From positions 176,001 through 240,000 of the forward strand of contig JADJWJ010000001.1 in the NCBI GenBank assembly GCA_016716425.1: a DNA stretch of 64,000 bases. Reading direction: 5' to 3'. A program made the position numbers and the translations under genes. The notes under the pieces are model-generated. The model ran no database searches and was not told the origin of the DNA. It saw only the letters and a list, made by a program, of their open reading frames with translations. Each line of letters begins with the position of its first letter. The first letter of the stretch is position 1. Origin of the DNA: Betaproteobacteria bacterium (lineage in GTDB: Bacteria > Pseudomonadota > Gammaproteobacteria > Burkholderiales > Casimicrobiaceae). Positions 8,483 to 17,539 of this stretch are shown piece by piece.

Positions 8483-9088
8483 TCAGCCGGCTGCGCGAGG
8501 CGCGCGCGACCATACCAGGCAGCGATTGTTCGCCGGCATCGCGCGGTCGTCGACGAGCGCCAGGCCCGCGCCGCGCGCGAGCGCGTCCACGCGCTCGAAG
8601 TCGCGCACGCCCTGGTGCGGCGCCTCGGCACGCAGCCGCGCGTCGAACGCGGCGTTGCTGTCGCTCGTGTGGCGGCCGCCGTAGCGAAACGGCCCGTAGA
8701 CGATCACGGTCGCGTCGTCCGCGAGCACGCGCGGCAGTGCCGCGAACATGGACGCGACGTCCTCCCACGCCATGATGTGCAGCGTGTTCGCGCTGAACAC
8801 GGCGTCGAAGCGGTCGTCCGGCCACGCGCCGGCGACGTCCAGCGCGAGCGGCGCCGGCGTGTTCGGCAGGCCGCCCTCCGCGAGCCAGAGCCGGATGCCC
8901 GGCAGGTTCTCCGCGCGGTCGGTGCACTGCCACACGAGGTGCGGCAGCGCTGCCGCGAAGTGCACGGCGTGCTGGCCGGTGCCGCTGCCGATCTCCAGCA
9001 CGCGCGCCCGGTGCGCGAAGTGCCCGCGCAGCACGGCGAGGATCGGCTCGCGGTTGCGCTCGCACGCGGGCGCGAACGGCTTGTCCAA
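8483..9088 (-). CDS. DUF938-type SAM-dependent methyltransferase
   Basis: A 201-residue class I methyltransferase. Residues 6-33 (FAPACERNREPILAVL) begin in the manner of the DUF938 family. The SAM-binding glycine loop is VLEIGSGTGQHAVHFA (near 30-45), the acidic strand-2 end is CTDRAENL, and motif IV is FDAVFSANTLHIMAWE. GPFRYGGRHTSDSNAAFDA is characteristic of DUF938. The substrate is unknown. It is 12 bases downstream of the minus-strand gene at 9101-9394, so the two are probably cotranscribed. Confidence 0.85.
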   Translation of the reverse strand: MDKPFAPACERNREPILAVLRGHFAHRARVLEIGSGTGQHAVHFAAALPHLVWQCTDRAENLPGIRLWLAEGGLPNTPAPLALDVAGAWPDDRFDAVFSANTLHIMAWEDVASMFAALPRVLADDATVIVYGPFRYGGRHTSDSNAAFDARLRAEAPHQGVRDFERVDALARGAGLALVDDRAMPANNRCLVWSRAPRAAG

Positions 9089-9100
9089 CGCGGGGCGGGC

Positions 9101-9394
9101 TCAGAAGAATGCCGATATGCCGTCGATGCGGTCGAGGCGCACGACGATGCGGCTCGACTGCTGGCTGCGCGCGATCACGTAGCGGTCGTCGACGGCGACC
9201 ACGACGGCGTTGATCGTCGTGCCGTTCGCGTGGATCGCCACCCCGCGGTTCTTCTCCTTGCTCTCCAGCAGCACGGCGCGCAGCGCGTCGGCCTCCGCGC
9301 CCTGCGCGGCGGCCGGCGCGGGCAGGACGACGAACGCGGGAACGGCGAGGGCGGCGGCCACCAGCAGCGCGGCGGCGAGGCGGGAATTCTTCAT
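9101..9394 (-). CDS. Small exported protein of unknown function
   Basis: A 97-residue protein with signal peptide KNSRLAAALLVAAALAVPAF and probable cleavage after AAAQG. The mature part of about 65 residues has the repeat-like strands GVAIHANGTTINAVVVAVDD and YVIARSQQSSRIVVRLDRID, which look like a small beta-barrel. The family is not recognised. The ATG at 9394 follows AAGGAGTCCC, a good ribosome site. It lies upstream of the DUF938 methyltransferase on the same strand. Confidence 0.7.
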   Translation of the reverse strand: MKNSRLAAALLVAAALAVPAFVVLPAPAAAQGAEADALRAVLLESKEKNRGVAIHANGTTINAVVVAVDDRYVIARSQQSSRIVVRLDRIDGISAFF

Positions 9395-9491
9395 CGGGAC
9401 TCCTTCGGTCGGGTGCACAACGGGATGCGGCTTGTCTCGCGCGCACGGCGAAACGTATGATCGGGGCGGCGGTGCCAACCCCGGCGAGAGC

Positions 9492-10817
9492 ATGAGCGCG
9501 CGCGCGACCGACATTCTAGGCACGTTCGCGGCGGCGTTGTTCGCCGCGACGGCCGCGCACGCGCAGTGCCCGCCGCAGGTGCCCGTGCAGGGCGCCCCGC
9601 TGCGCGGCGCCGCGCCGCTGTTTCCCGCCGACAACTGGTGGAACGCCGACGTCTCCGCGGCGCCGGTCGACCCGCAGTCGTCCGCGTACATCGCGTTCAT
9701 CGGCGCGAACCGGCGCCTGCACCCGGACTTCGGCGGGACCGCCGCGCCCGGCAGCACCGAGATCTACGGCATCCCGTACGCGGTGGTCGACGGCGCGCAG
9801 CCGAAGGTGGCCGTGACCTTCGACTACGCGGACGAGAGCGACGGGGGCGGCGTACCGTTCTATCCGCTGCCGGCGCAGGCGATCACGCAACCGCACTGGG
9901 TCGAGGGCGGCGCCCCGGCGGCGGTCGACCAGCGCAGCCAGTCGGACCGGCATCTGCTGGTCGTCGACTGCACCCACCGCCACCTGTACGAGCTGTACAA
10001 CGTCTGGTACGACACGGCGCTGGCGCGGTGGTACGCGGGGTCGGGCGCCGTGTTCGACCTCGACGCCAACGACCGGCGCCCCGACGGCTGGACGTCGGCC
10101 GACGCGGCGGGGCTCGCGATCCTGCCCGGGCTCGTCCGCTACGACGAGGCGTGGAACCCCGCGGTCGCCGACATCGGGCACGCGTTGCGCGTCACCGTGC
10201 GCGCGACCAACGGCTACGTGTACCCGGCGTCGCACCGCGCCGGCGCGACGCCGGGCGCGCTGCCGATGGGCGCGCGGCTGCGGTTGAAGGCAAGCGTCGG
10301 CGGACAGGACCCGGCGCTGCGCACGGCCGACCCCAACGTGCGCAAGATCTTCCGGGCGATGCAGCGGCACGGGCTCATCGTCGCCGACAACGGCTCCGAC
10401 ATGTACGTGACCGGGACGTTCGACGTGCGCTGGGACAACGACGTGCTCAATCCCGCGTTCGCGCTGCTCGCCGCCGGCGACTTCGACGTGATCGCGCTCG
10501 GCTGGAAACCGCCTGCGCCGCCGCCGCCGGGGCTGGCGGGGCTCGTGCTCGACCCCGCGCGCGTGCGCGGCGGCGGCTCCGTGTTCGCCGTCGTCACGCT
10601 GACGGCACCCGCGCCGACGGGCGGCGTGGCCGTCGCGCTCGCGTCCTCCGACGCCGCGCGCGCGACGGTGCCCGCGAGCGTGACGGTCGCCGCCGGAGCC
10701 ACGAGCGCGCCGCTTCTCGTCGCGACGCGGCCCACACGGCGCGACGCGCCGGTGACGATCACCGCGTCCGCCGGCGGCGCGATGCTGTCCGCGGCGGTGA
10801 CGGTGACGCCGCGCTGA
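9492..10817 (+). CDS. Secreted protein with C-terminal Ig-like domain
   Basis: A 441-residue protein with signal sequence TDILGTFAAALFAATAAHAQ. Residues about 25-345 form one domain with NWWNADVSAAPVDPQSSAYI, HPDFGGTAAPGSTEIYGIPY, SDRHLLVVDCTHRHLYELYN and GLVRYDEAWNPAVADIGHAL, ending in DMYVTGTFDVRWDNDVLNPA. It resembles secreted proteins of unknown function seen in environmental bacteria. After a Pro-rich linker (PPAPPPPG), the last 90 residues look like an Ig-like beta-sandwich (LVLDPARVRGGGSVFAVVTL). The function may be extracellular binding or an unrecognised hydrolase. It is followed after 24 bases by the TPP enzyme. Confidence 0.72.
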   Translation: MSARATDILGTFAAALFAATAAHAQCPPQVPVQGAPLRGAAPLFPADNWWNADVSAAPVDPQSSAYIAFIGANRRLHPDFGGTAAPGSTEIYGIPYAVVDGAQPKVAVTFDYADESDGGGVPFYPLPAQAITQPHWVEGGAPAAVDQRSQSDRHLLVVDCTHRHLYELYNVWYDTALARWYAGSGAVFDLDANDRRPDGWTSADAAGLAILPGLVRYDEAWNPAVADIGHALRVTVRATNGYVYPASHRAGATPGALPMGARLRLKASVGGQDPALRTADPNVRKIFRAMQRHGLIVADNGSDMYVTGTFDVRWDNDVLNPAFALLAAGDFDVIALGWKPPAPPPPGLAGLVLDPARVRGGGSVFAVVTLTAPAPTGGVAVALASSDAARATVPASVTVAAGATSAPLLVATRPTRRDAPVTITASAGGAMLSAAVTVTPR

Positions 10818-10841
10818 ATTCCGACGACAGGAGACGCCCCG

Positions 10842-12560
10842 ATGCTCGGCACCGACTTCATCCTCGACGCACTCGCCGCCGAGGGCCTCGACCACCTGTT
10901 CATGGTGCCCGGCGGCCTCGTCGACCCGTTCCTGCCGGCGCTCGGGCGGCAATCGGCGATCCGGCCGATCGTCGCCGCGCAGGAGGGTGGGGCGGCCTAC
11001 ATGGCCGACGGCTACGCGCGCGCCTCCGGCAACTTCGGCGCCGTGCTCACCATCGGCGGCCCGGGCCTCGGCAACACGGTGACGGCGCTGCAGGCCGCGC
11101 GGTCGGACGCATCGCCGGTGCTGCTGCTCTCGGGCGAAGTGGCCACGGCAGTCGAAGGCCTCGGGATGTTCCAGGACGCGAGCGCGCAGACGCTCGACGA
11201 CGTCGAGGTCGTGCGGCCGCTCGTCCGCTACTCGAGCACGATCGACAGTCCCAGGAACCTGCACCACCTGTTCCTGCGCGCGCTGCTCGAGATGCGCGCA
11301 CCGCCGGGCGCGCCCGTCCACCTGTCGGTGCCGCAGGACGCGCAGCTCGCATCGGTCGCCGTCCGCCACGCGCGCATCCCTGCCTCGGCGCTCGGGCACG
11401 GCACCATCGCGCTGCCGGCCGCCCAGGCATCGCTCGCGCTCGTCGCGGGCGCGGACGGTGCGCCGCCGGCGAAGGTCGCCGTGCTCGCGGGCACCGGCGT
11501 GGCCGCCGGCGGCGGCGCGGACGCGCTGCGGCGGTTCGCGGAAGCATGGGACATCCCGGTCGCGACCACGCTGCGCGCGAAGGGCGTGTTCCCGGAGGAT
11601 CACCCGCTGTCGCTCGGCGTGTTCGGGTACGCGGGCACGCACCACGCGCGCATCGCGCTCGCGGATGCGCCGCCCGATCTCCTGCTGGTGCTGGGCTCGG
11701 GCTTCGGCGTGCGCGACACCATGCACGCGGCGCTGAAGGTCACGCCGCGCCGCACCGTCGTCGTCGACCTGTCGCCGGTGACGATCGGCCGCAATACCGA
11801 GGGGCTGGGGGTGGTCGCCGACTGCCGCGCCTACCTCGAGTGGCTGGCCGACGCCAGCGCGCACTATTCGGCGGCGCTGGAGTCGACCCGCGCCGCGCGG
11901 GCGCAGTGGCTCGCCGCCATCCGCGCGCAGCCGCGGCTGCAGGACCCCGCGCACATGGGCAGCGATGCGCAGCCGATCCATCCGGCGCGGATCGTCGCCG
12001 ACCTGCGCGCCGCGTTTCCGCGCGACGGGATCCTGCTCGTCGATTCCGGCGCGCACCGGGCGTTCGCCGGCCACTACTGGACCGCGTTCGAACCGGGCAC
12101 GTACATCTCGGCGACCAATCTCGGGCCGATGGGCTGGGCGATTCCGGCGGCGATCGGCGCGGCGTGCGCGCGGCCGCAGCGCAAGGTCGCGGTGATCACC
12201 GGCGACGGCTGCATGCACATGCACGGCCTCGAGGTCGCGACCGCGGCGCGCTACGGCGTGCCGGTCGTGTTCGTCGTCGTGAACAACGCGGCGCTCGGCA
12301 ACGTCTGGCTGCGCGCCCACACGGAAGGCCCGGTGCCCGACGCGCTGACCTGCCTGCCCGACCTCGACTGGGCCGGCTTCGCCCGCAGCGTCGGCGCAGC
12401 GGGCGAAACGGTGCGCGAGCCCGCGGCGCTGGCCGGCGCGTTCGCGCGCGCGCTCGCCGCGCCGCGGCCGACGGTGATCGACGTCAAGGCGGACAAGCGC
12501 TGCGCCACGCCCGTCGGCGACTGGGTGGCGGCCTCCGCCGCGTGGTCGTACCACGAGTGA
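10842..12560 (+). CDS. Thiamine pyrophosphate enzyme, acetolactate synthase-like
   Basis: A 572-residue protein with the three TPP-enzyme domains. The N-terminal PYR domain has the catalytic Glu in AAQEGGAAYMADGYAR (about residue 48). A central domain follows at about 190-330. The C-terminal PP domain has the metal-TPP motif GDGCMHMHGLEVATAA ending in VVNNAALGN. The family includes acetolactate synthase, benzoylformate decarboxylase and related 2-oxoacid decarboxylases; no regulatory subunit gene is nearby, so a catabolic decarboxylase or lyase is more likely. It leads a catabolic run with a carboxymuconolactone-decarboxylase-like gene 15 bases downstream. The exact substrate cannot be read from sequence. 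Confidence 0.85.
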   Translation: MLGTDFILDALAAEGLDHLFMVPGGLVDPFLPALGRQSAIRPIVAAQEGGAAYMADGYARASGNFGAVLTIGGPGLGNTVTALQAARSDASPVLLLSGEVATAVEGLGMFQDASAQTLDDVEVVRPLVRYSSTIDSPRNLHHLFLRALLEMRAPPGAPVHLSVPQDAQLASVAVRHARIPASALGHGTIALPAAQASLALVAGADGAPPAKVAVLAGTGVAAGGGADALRRFAEAWDIPVATTLRAKGVFPEDHPLSLGVFGYAGTHHARIALADAPPDLLLVLGSGFGVRDTMHAALKVTPRRTVVVDLSPVTIGRNTEGLGVVADCRAYLEWLADASAHYSAALESTRAARAQWLAAIRAQPRLQDPAHMGSDAQPIHPARIVADLRAAFPRDGILLVDSGAHRAFAGHYWTAFEPGTYISATNLGPMGWAIPAAIGAACARPQRKVAVITGDGCMHMHGLEVATAARYGVPVVFVVVNNAALGNVWLRAHTEGPVPDALTCLPDLDWAGFARSVGAAGETVREPAALAGAFARALAAPRPTVIDVKADKRCATPVGDWVAASAAWSYHE

Positions 12561-12575
12561 TCGGGGAGGGCGCGC

Positions 12576-13133
12576 ATGGCCACGCTTCCGTTCGATTCCG
12601 CCGCGCTCGCGCCGGCGGACCGCGCGCTGTACGACGCGATGGTCGCGCGGCGCCGCGCGCAGGGTGCGCCGTTCGACGGCCCGTACCTGCCGCTGATGAA
12701 CCATCCGCAACTGTGCCAGCGGATCGAGGCGCTCGGCGGCTACCTCAAGTTCGACGGGCACCTGCCGCGCGACGTCTACCAGTTCGTCGTGCTGGGCGTC
12801 GCGCGGGCGACGGGCGCCGCGTTCGAGTGGGACGACCACGTCGCGCACGCGCGGGCGGCAGGCGTGCCCGATGCGGTGGTCGCGGCGCTGGCGCAGCACG
12901 GCCCCGCGGCCGCGGGCCTGCCGGCTTCCTACGCGACGGCGGCGGCGGTGCTGGCGCACACGCTCGCGTGGCAGGACATTCCGGCGGACGCGCAGGCGGC
13001 CGCGATCGCACGGTTCGGCGTCGAGGGCTTCGTGGAGATCGTCGTGCTGTCGGGCTTCTACCAGATGTTCGCGGCGATCAACCAGGGCTTCGCGGTGGCC
13101 GCCACCGCCGGCGGTGGCGCGCCGGCCGCGTAA
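12576..13133 (+). CDS. Carboxymuconolactone decarboxylase-like (AhpD-fold) protein
   Basis: A 185-residue all-alpha protein of the carboxymuconolactone decarboxylase family. Visible segments are GYLKFDGHLPRDVYQFVVLG, ATGAAFEWDDHVAHARAAGV and VEIVVLSGFYQMFAAINQGF. The EWDDH segment sits where the usual active-site Glu/Cys/His residues lie, and no CxxC is present, so a peroxidase of the AhpD type is unlikely. Members act on small hydrophobic or lactone substrates, and many are uncharacterised. It is 15 bases downstream of the TPP enzyme, so probably the same operon. Confidence 0.82.
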   Translation: MATLPFDSAALAPADRALYDAMVARRRAQGAPFDGPYLPLMNHPQLCQRIEALGGYLKFDGHLPRDVYQFVVLGVARATGAAFEWDDHVAHARAAGVPDAVVAALAQHGPAAAGLPASYATAAAVLAHTLAWQDIPADAQAAAIARFGVEGFVEIVVLSGFYQMFAAINQGFAVAATAGGGAPAA

Positions 13134-13154
13134 GCGGCCCCGGCGGGCGCGGTG

Positions 13155-13191
13155 TATGCTATTATCTAATGCGTTCGACATAGACATATTG
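13155..13191 (+). promoter_or_regulatory. AT-rich patch, possible promoter or operator
   Basis: The patch TATGCTATTATCTAATGCG and the following CATAGACATATTG are the most AT-rich bases in the neighbourhood. They lie 105-140 bases upstream of the metallo-beta-lactamase-fold gene. TATTAT or TATCTA could be a -10 element. No clear -35 or known operator was recognised. Confidence 0.35.
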
Positions 13192-13295
13192 TGAGCGTGA
13201 CCGGCGCGCCGGCGCCGCACGTTGTCAACGCGAGGAGGGCGCGCGACACTGGACGGGCGCCGGCGGCAGCCGCCGCGACACCGAAGGAGCGGACC

Positions 13296-14249
13296 ATGCA
13301 GCAGAAGAGATTCGCGTCGCACGCCGACGTGGAGGAGAAGACGGTCAGCTTCGACCGGCTCTCCGCCCACGCGTACGCGTACACGGCGGAGGGCGACCCC
13401 AACACGGGCGTGATCGTCGGCGACGACGCCGTGATGGTCGTCGACACGCAGGCCACGCCGGTGATGGCGCAGGACGTGATCCGCCGCATCCGCGAGGTGA
13501 CCGACAAGCCCATCCGCTACGTCGTGCTGTCGCACTACCACGCGGTGCGCGTGCTGGGCGCATCCGGCTACCAGCCGGATCACGTGATCGCCAGCCGCGA
13601 CACGTACGACCTGATCGTCGAGCGCGGCGCGCAGGACATGCAAAGCGAGATCGAGCGTTTCCCGCGCCTGTTCCGCGCCGTCGAGTCGGTGCCCGGCCTC
13701 ACGTGGCCGACGATCGTGTTCGAGCGCCGGATGACGATCTGGCTCGGCAAGCTGCAGGTCGAGCTGCTGCAGTTGGGTCGCGGCCACACGAAGGGCGACA
13801 CCGTCGCGTGGCTGCCGCAGGAGAAAATCCTGTTCTCGGGCGACCTGGTCGAATACGACGCCACACCCTACACCGGCGACGCGTATCTGACCGACTGGCC
13901 GGCGACCCTCGACGCGATCGCGGCGCTCGGGCCCGAGCAGCTGGTGCCCGGCCGCGGCGCCGCGCTCAAGACCCCCGCCGAGGTCAAGGCAGGGCTCGAC
14001 GGGACGCGTGCGTTCGTCACCGCGATGTTCGAGTCCGTCCGGCGCGGCGCCGCGGCGGGCAAGGACCTGCGCACCGTCTATCGCGAGACGTACGACGCGC
14101 TGCAGCCGCGCTTCGGCCACTGGGTGATCTTCGACCACTGCCTGCCGTTCGACGTGTCGCGCGCCTACGACGAGGCCACGCGCTTCCGCGACCCGCGGAT
14201 CTGGACGGCCGAGCGCGACCGCGAGATGTGGCAGACGCTCGAAGGATGA
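13296..14249 (+). CDS. Metallo-beta-lactamase-fold hydrolase with altered metal motif
   Basis: A 317-residue protein; the ATG follows GAAGGAGCGGACC, preferred over a GTG at 13191. The fold shows in TGVIVGDDAVMVVDTQATPV, then the usual HxHxDH site as LSHYHAVRVLG, then GHTKGDTVAWLP and LFSGDLVEY. The first two His are kept, but the Asp-His pair is Val-Arg, so one metal site is probably lost or rebuilt. In the middle, YQPDHVIASRDTYDLIVERG and the C-terminal IWTAERDREMWQTL match a subfamily seen near aromatic genes. It lies between the decarboxylase-like gene and the FAD monooxygenase, 37 bases upstream of the latter. A hydrolase role is likely but unproven. Confidence 0.82.
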   Translation: MQQKRFASHADVEEKTVSFDRLSAHAYAYTAEGDPNTGVIVGDDAVMVVDTQATPVMAQDVIRRIREVTDKPIRYVVLSHYHAVRVLGASGYQPDHVIASRDTYDLIVERGAQDMQSEIERFPRLFRAVESVPGLTWPTIVFERRMTIWLGKLQVELLQLGRGHTKGDTVAWLPQEKILFSGDLVEYDATPYTGDAYLTDWPATLDAIAALGPEQLVPGRGAALKTPAEVKAGLDGTRAFVTAMFESVRRGAAAGKDLRTVYRETYDALQPRFGHWVIFDHCLPFDVSRAYDEATRFRDPRIWTAERDREMWQTLEG

Positions 14250-14286
14250 TGGGTCGGCACGCGCCGGCGGCGACGGGGCTCGCGCG

Positions 14287-15933
14287 ATGACGGCGACGTA
14301 CACGTACCCGAAGTACGCGTACCGCCGGCCGCCGGAACTCGACGGGCCGTCCGCGCGGCGCGGCGTCGTGGTCGTCGGTGCGGGGCCGGTCGGACTCGCC
14401 GCGGCGATCGACCTCGCGCAGCGCGGCGTGCCGGTGCTGGTGCTCGACGACGACGACACGGTGAGCGTGGGCTCCCGCGCGATCTGCTACTCGAAGCGCA
14501 CGCTGGAGATTCTCGACCGGTTGGGCTGCGGCGAGCCGGTGGCGGGCAAGGGCGTGGGCTGGAAGGTCGGCAAGGTCTACCAGGGCAGCGAGCTTGCCTA
14601 CCAGTTCGACCTGCTGCCGGAGTCCGGCCACCGCCGTCCCGCCTTCGTCAACCTCCAGCAGTACTACTTCGAGGAGGCGCTGGTGAACCGCGCGCGCGCG
14701 CTGCCGGCGCTCGAGATCCGCTGGCGCCACAAGGTCACGCACGTCGCGCCGGCGGCCGACGGCGCGACGTTGCGTGTGGCGACCGACGACGGCGAATACG
14801 CGCTGGCGTGCGACTGGCTCGTCGTCTGCGACGGCGCGCGCAGCCCCATCCGCCGCCTGCTCGGCCTCGACTTCGAGGGGCAGGTGTTCCGTGACCGCTT
14901 TCTGATCGTCGATATCCGGATGGCGGCCGATCATCCGGCGGAGCGGCGGTTCTGGTTCGACCCGCCGTTCCACCCCAACCAGTCCGTGCTGCTGCACCGG
15001 CAGCCGGACGACGTCTGGCGCGTCGATTTCCAGCTGGGCTGGGACGCCGATCCCGAGGCGGAGAAGCAGCCCGAGCGCATCCTGCCGCGCCTGACCGCGA
15101 TGCTCGGCCCCGACGCACATTTCGAGATCGAGTGGGCGAGCGTCTACACGTTCCAGTGCCGGCGCATGCAGCGGTTCCGTCACGGCCGCCTCGTCTTCGC
15201 CGGCGACGCCGCGCACCTCGTCTCCCCGTTCGGCGCACGGGGCGCCAACAGCGGCATCCAGGACGCCGACAACCTCGGCTGGAAGCTCTCGCTCGTCGTC
15301 GCCGGGCGCGCACCGGAGGCGCTGCTCGACACCTACGACGCGGAACGCGTCGCCGCCGCCGACGAGAACCTGCGCAACTCGACGCGCTCCACCGATTTCA
15401 TCACGCCGAAGAGCGCGGTGTCGCGCACGTTCCGCGACGCGGTGTTGGCGCTCGCGCGGCGGCACCCGTTCGCGCGGCGGCTCGTCAACAGCGGGCGGCT
15501 GTCGGTGCCCGCCGTGCTGGCGGATTCGCCGCTCAACACGCCCGACGCCGCGTCGTTCGCCGGCGCGATGGTACCGGGCACCGTGGCCGCCGACGCACCG
15601 GTGACGGGCGCCTGCGGCCCGTGGCTGCTCGACTACCTGGGCGGCGGGTTCGTGCTGCTCGTGTTCGGCGAAGGCGTCGACGCCGCGGCCGCGCGTGCGT
15701 TGTGCGCCGCGCCGGTGCCCTGCCGCGTCGTGCAGGTCGGCGGCGCCGGCGGCGCGGACCGTGAGGTGATCGGCGACGCCGAGGGGCTGGTCGCGGCGCG
15801 CTATGATGGCCGCCCCGGCACCTGCTATCTCGTGCGTCCCGACCAGCACGTGTGCGCGCGCTGGCGCGCGTTCGACGCGGCAGCCGTGCGCGCGGCGCTG
15901 GCCCGCGCGACCTGCCGGCCGCCGGAGACATGA
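14287..15933 (+). CDS. FAD-dependent aromatic-ring monooxygenase
   Basis: A 548-residue class A flavoprotein monooxygenase. Motifs: dinucleotide fold VVVVGAGPVGLAAAIDLAQR (about residues 30-49), DG motif CDWLVVCDGARSPIRRLL, and FAD-binding GDAAHLVSPFGARGANSGIQ (about 310). A thioredoxin-like C-terminal domain follows, as in the MhpA and PheA group. It would hydroxylate a phenolic acid using NAD(P)H and O2. Its stop overlaps the next small gene by four bases (ATGA), and hmgA follows, so a step yielding homogentisate or a hydroquinone-type acid is a reasonable guess. 3-Hydroxyphenylpropionate-type substrates are an alternative. Confidence 0.86.
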   Translation: MTATYTYPKYAYRRPPELDGPSARRGVVVVGAGPVGLAAAIDLAQRGVPVLVLDDDDTVSVGSRAICYSKRTLEILDRLGCGEPVAGKGVGWKVGKVYQGSELAYQFDLLPESGHRRPAFVNLQQYYFEEALVNRARALPALEIRWRHKVTHVAPAADGATLRVATDDGEYALACDWLVVCDGARSPIRRLLGLDFEGQVFRDRFLIVDIRMAADHPAERRFWFDPPFHPNQSVLLHRQPDDVWRVDFQLGWDADPEAEKQPERILPRLTAMLGPDAHFEIEWASVYTFQCRRMQRFRHGRLVFAGDAAHLVSPFGARGANSGIQDADNLGWKLSLVVAGRAPEALLDTYDAERVAAADENLRNSTRSTDFITPKSAVSRTFRDAVLALARRHPFARRLVNSGRLSVPAVLADSPLNTPDAASFAGAMVPGTVAADAPVTGACGPWLLDYLGGGFVLLVFGEGVDAAAARALCAAPVPCRVVQVGGAGGADREVIGDAEGLVAARYDGRPGTCYLVRPDQHVCARWRAFDAAAVRAALARATCRPPET

Positions 15934-16136
15934 TGGCCACCCTCGTCACCGATCCCAACATCGCGGCGCCCGACGACTTCTACGAGGCGCTGATCGAGGC
16001 GCACCGCGGCCTCACCGACGCGCAAAGCGCGCTCGTCAACGCCAAGCTCGTGCTGCTGCTCGCCAACCACATCGGCGACGCCGGCGTGCTGCAGGCCGCG
16101 CTGGCCGCGGCGCGCGAGGATGTCGCATCGGCGTGA
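15930..16136 (+). CDS. Small conserved protein (DUF2783-like) coupled to monooxygenase
   Basis: A 68-residue soluble protein overlapping the end of the monooxygenase by four bases (ATGA); a second ATG three bases later gives 67 residues. It contains DFYEALIEAHRGLTDAQSAL and NAKLVLLLANHIGDAGVLQA, two helices that look like a small dimerising protein. It resembles the DUF2783 family, which I recall as often near FAD monooxygenases and MBL-fold genes (not searched). It lies 40 bases upstream of hmgA. The role is unknown. Confidence 0.72.
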   Translation: MMATLVTDPNIAAPDDFYEALIEAHRGLTDAQSALVNAKLVLLLANHIGDAGVLQAALAAAREDVASA

Positions 16137-16176
16137 TGCCGCCTGCGCGGCCCGCATTACCACCCAAGGGGAAAAC

Positions 16177-17532
16177 ATGAACAGGGTCACCACCAGTCGC
16201 CCGGGCGCGGCCGCCGCCGCCGGCCGCGCGCCTGAGGCGCCGCTCGCCTACCAGTCCGGCTTCGGCAACGAGTTCGCGACCGAGTCGCTGGCCGGCGCCC
16301 TGCCGGTCGGCCAGAACTCGCCGCAGCGCGCGCCGTATGGCCTGTACGCCGAGCAGATCTCGGGCACGGCGTTCACCGCGCCGCGCGCCGCCAACCGGCG
16401 CGTGTGGACGTACCGGATCCGCCCGGGGGTCATGCACGAGCCGTTCCGCATCGTCGGCCACGGCCGCATCGTCAGCGCGTTCGGCGACGTCGCCACGCCG
16501 CCCAACCAGATGCGCTGGGACCCGCTGCCGCTGCCGGACGCGCCGACCGACTTCGTCGACGGCCTGGTGACGATGGCCGGCAACGGCGACCCCGCGTCGA
16601 TGGCGGGCTGCGCGATCCATCTGTACGCGGCGAACCGGTCGATGACCGACCGCTACTTCTACGACGCCGACGGCGAGCTGCTGATCCTGCCGCAGCACGG
16701 CCGCCTGCGCCTGCTGACGGAGCTGGGCCGGATCGACGTCGAGCCGCAGGAAATCGCCGTGATCCCGCGCGGCCTGCGCTTCCGCGTCGAGCTGCTCGAC
16801 GCCGCTGCGCGCGGCTACGTGTGCGAGAACTACGGCGCGCAGTTGAAGCTGCCGGACCTGGGCGTCATCGGCAGCAACGGCCTCGCCAACCCGCGCGACT
16901 TCCTCTACCCGGTCGCGTGGTGCGAGGACCGCGAGGGCCGCTTCGAGCTGGTTGCCAAGTTCCTGGGCAACCTGTGGACGGCGGCGATCGACCACTCGCC
17001 GCTCGACGTCGTCGCCTGGCACGGCAACTACGCGCCGTACAAGTACGACCTCAAGCGCTTCAACACCATCGGCTCGATCAGCTACGATCACCCGGACCCG
17101 TCGATCTTCCTCGTGCTGCAGTCGCCCTCCGACACGCCGGGCGTCGACGGCATCGACTTCGTGATCTTCCCGCCGCGCATCCTCGCGATGGAGCACACGT
17201 TCCGCCCGCCCTGGTTCCACCGCAACGTCGCCTCCGAGTTCATGGGCCTCATCGAGGGCGTCTACGACGCGAAGGCGGAAGGGTTCCTGCCCGGCGGCTG
17301 CAGCCTGCACAACTGCATGACGGGCCACGGGCCGGACGCCGACACGTTCGCGAAGGCGAGCACCGCCGACCTGACGCAGCCCACGCGCATCCGCGACACG
17401 ATGGCGTTCATGTTCGAGACGCGCAACCCGATCCGGCCGACGCAGTACGCGCTCGAGTCGACGCAGCTGCAGGCCGAGTATCACCGCTGCTGGCAGGGCC
17501 TGAAGCGCGAGTTCGACCCGACGCGACGGTGA
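16177..17532 (+). CDS. hmgA: Homogentisate 1,2-dioxygenase
   Basis: A 451-residue cupin-fold enzyme that opens the ring of homogentisate to maleylacetoacetate, a central step of tyrosine, phenylalanine and phenylacetate-type catabolism. The beginning LAYQSGFGNEFATESLAGAL and QNSPQRAPYGLYAEQISGTA is diagnostic. The iron-binding region is HTFRPPWFHRNVASEFMGLI, followed by GCSLHNCMTGHGPDADTF, supplying the two His and one Glu ligand. Length matches the family (about 430-450). AAGGGGAAAACATG gives a clear ribosome site. The next gene starts 7 bases after its stop. fahA and maiA are not in the window. Confidence 0.95.
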   Translation: MNRVTTSRPGAAAAAGRAPEAPLAYQSGFGNEFATESLAGALPVGQNSPQRAPYGLYAEQISGTAFTAPRAANRRVWTYRIRPGVMHEPFRIVGHGRIVSAFGDVATPPNQMRWDPLPLPDAPTDFVDGLVTMAGNGDPASMAGCAIHLYAANRSMTDRYFYDADGELLILPQHGRLRLLTELGRIDVEPQEIAVIPRGLRFRVELLDAAARGYVCENYGAQLKLPDLGVIGSNGLANPRDFLYPVAWCEDREGRFELVAKFLGNLWTAAIDHSPLDVVAWHGNYAPYKYDLKRFNTIGSISYDHPDPSIFLVLQSPSDTPGVDGIDFVIFPPRILAMEHTFRPPWFHRNVASEFMGLIEGVYDAKAEGFLPGGCSLHNCMTGHGPDADTFAKASTADLTQPTRIRDTMAFMFETRNPIRPTQYALESTQLQAEYHRCWQGLKREFDPTRR

Positions 17533-17539
17533 GTGCGCC

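Noticed and set aside
9516..14459. Very long open frame on the minus strand
   Set aside because: It opposes several well-recognised genes and consists of Arg/His/Ala-rich shadow sequence typical of high-GC DNA.
16177..17532. Frameshift in hmgA
   Set aside because: The 451-residue frame covers all family motifs without a break.
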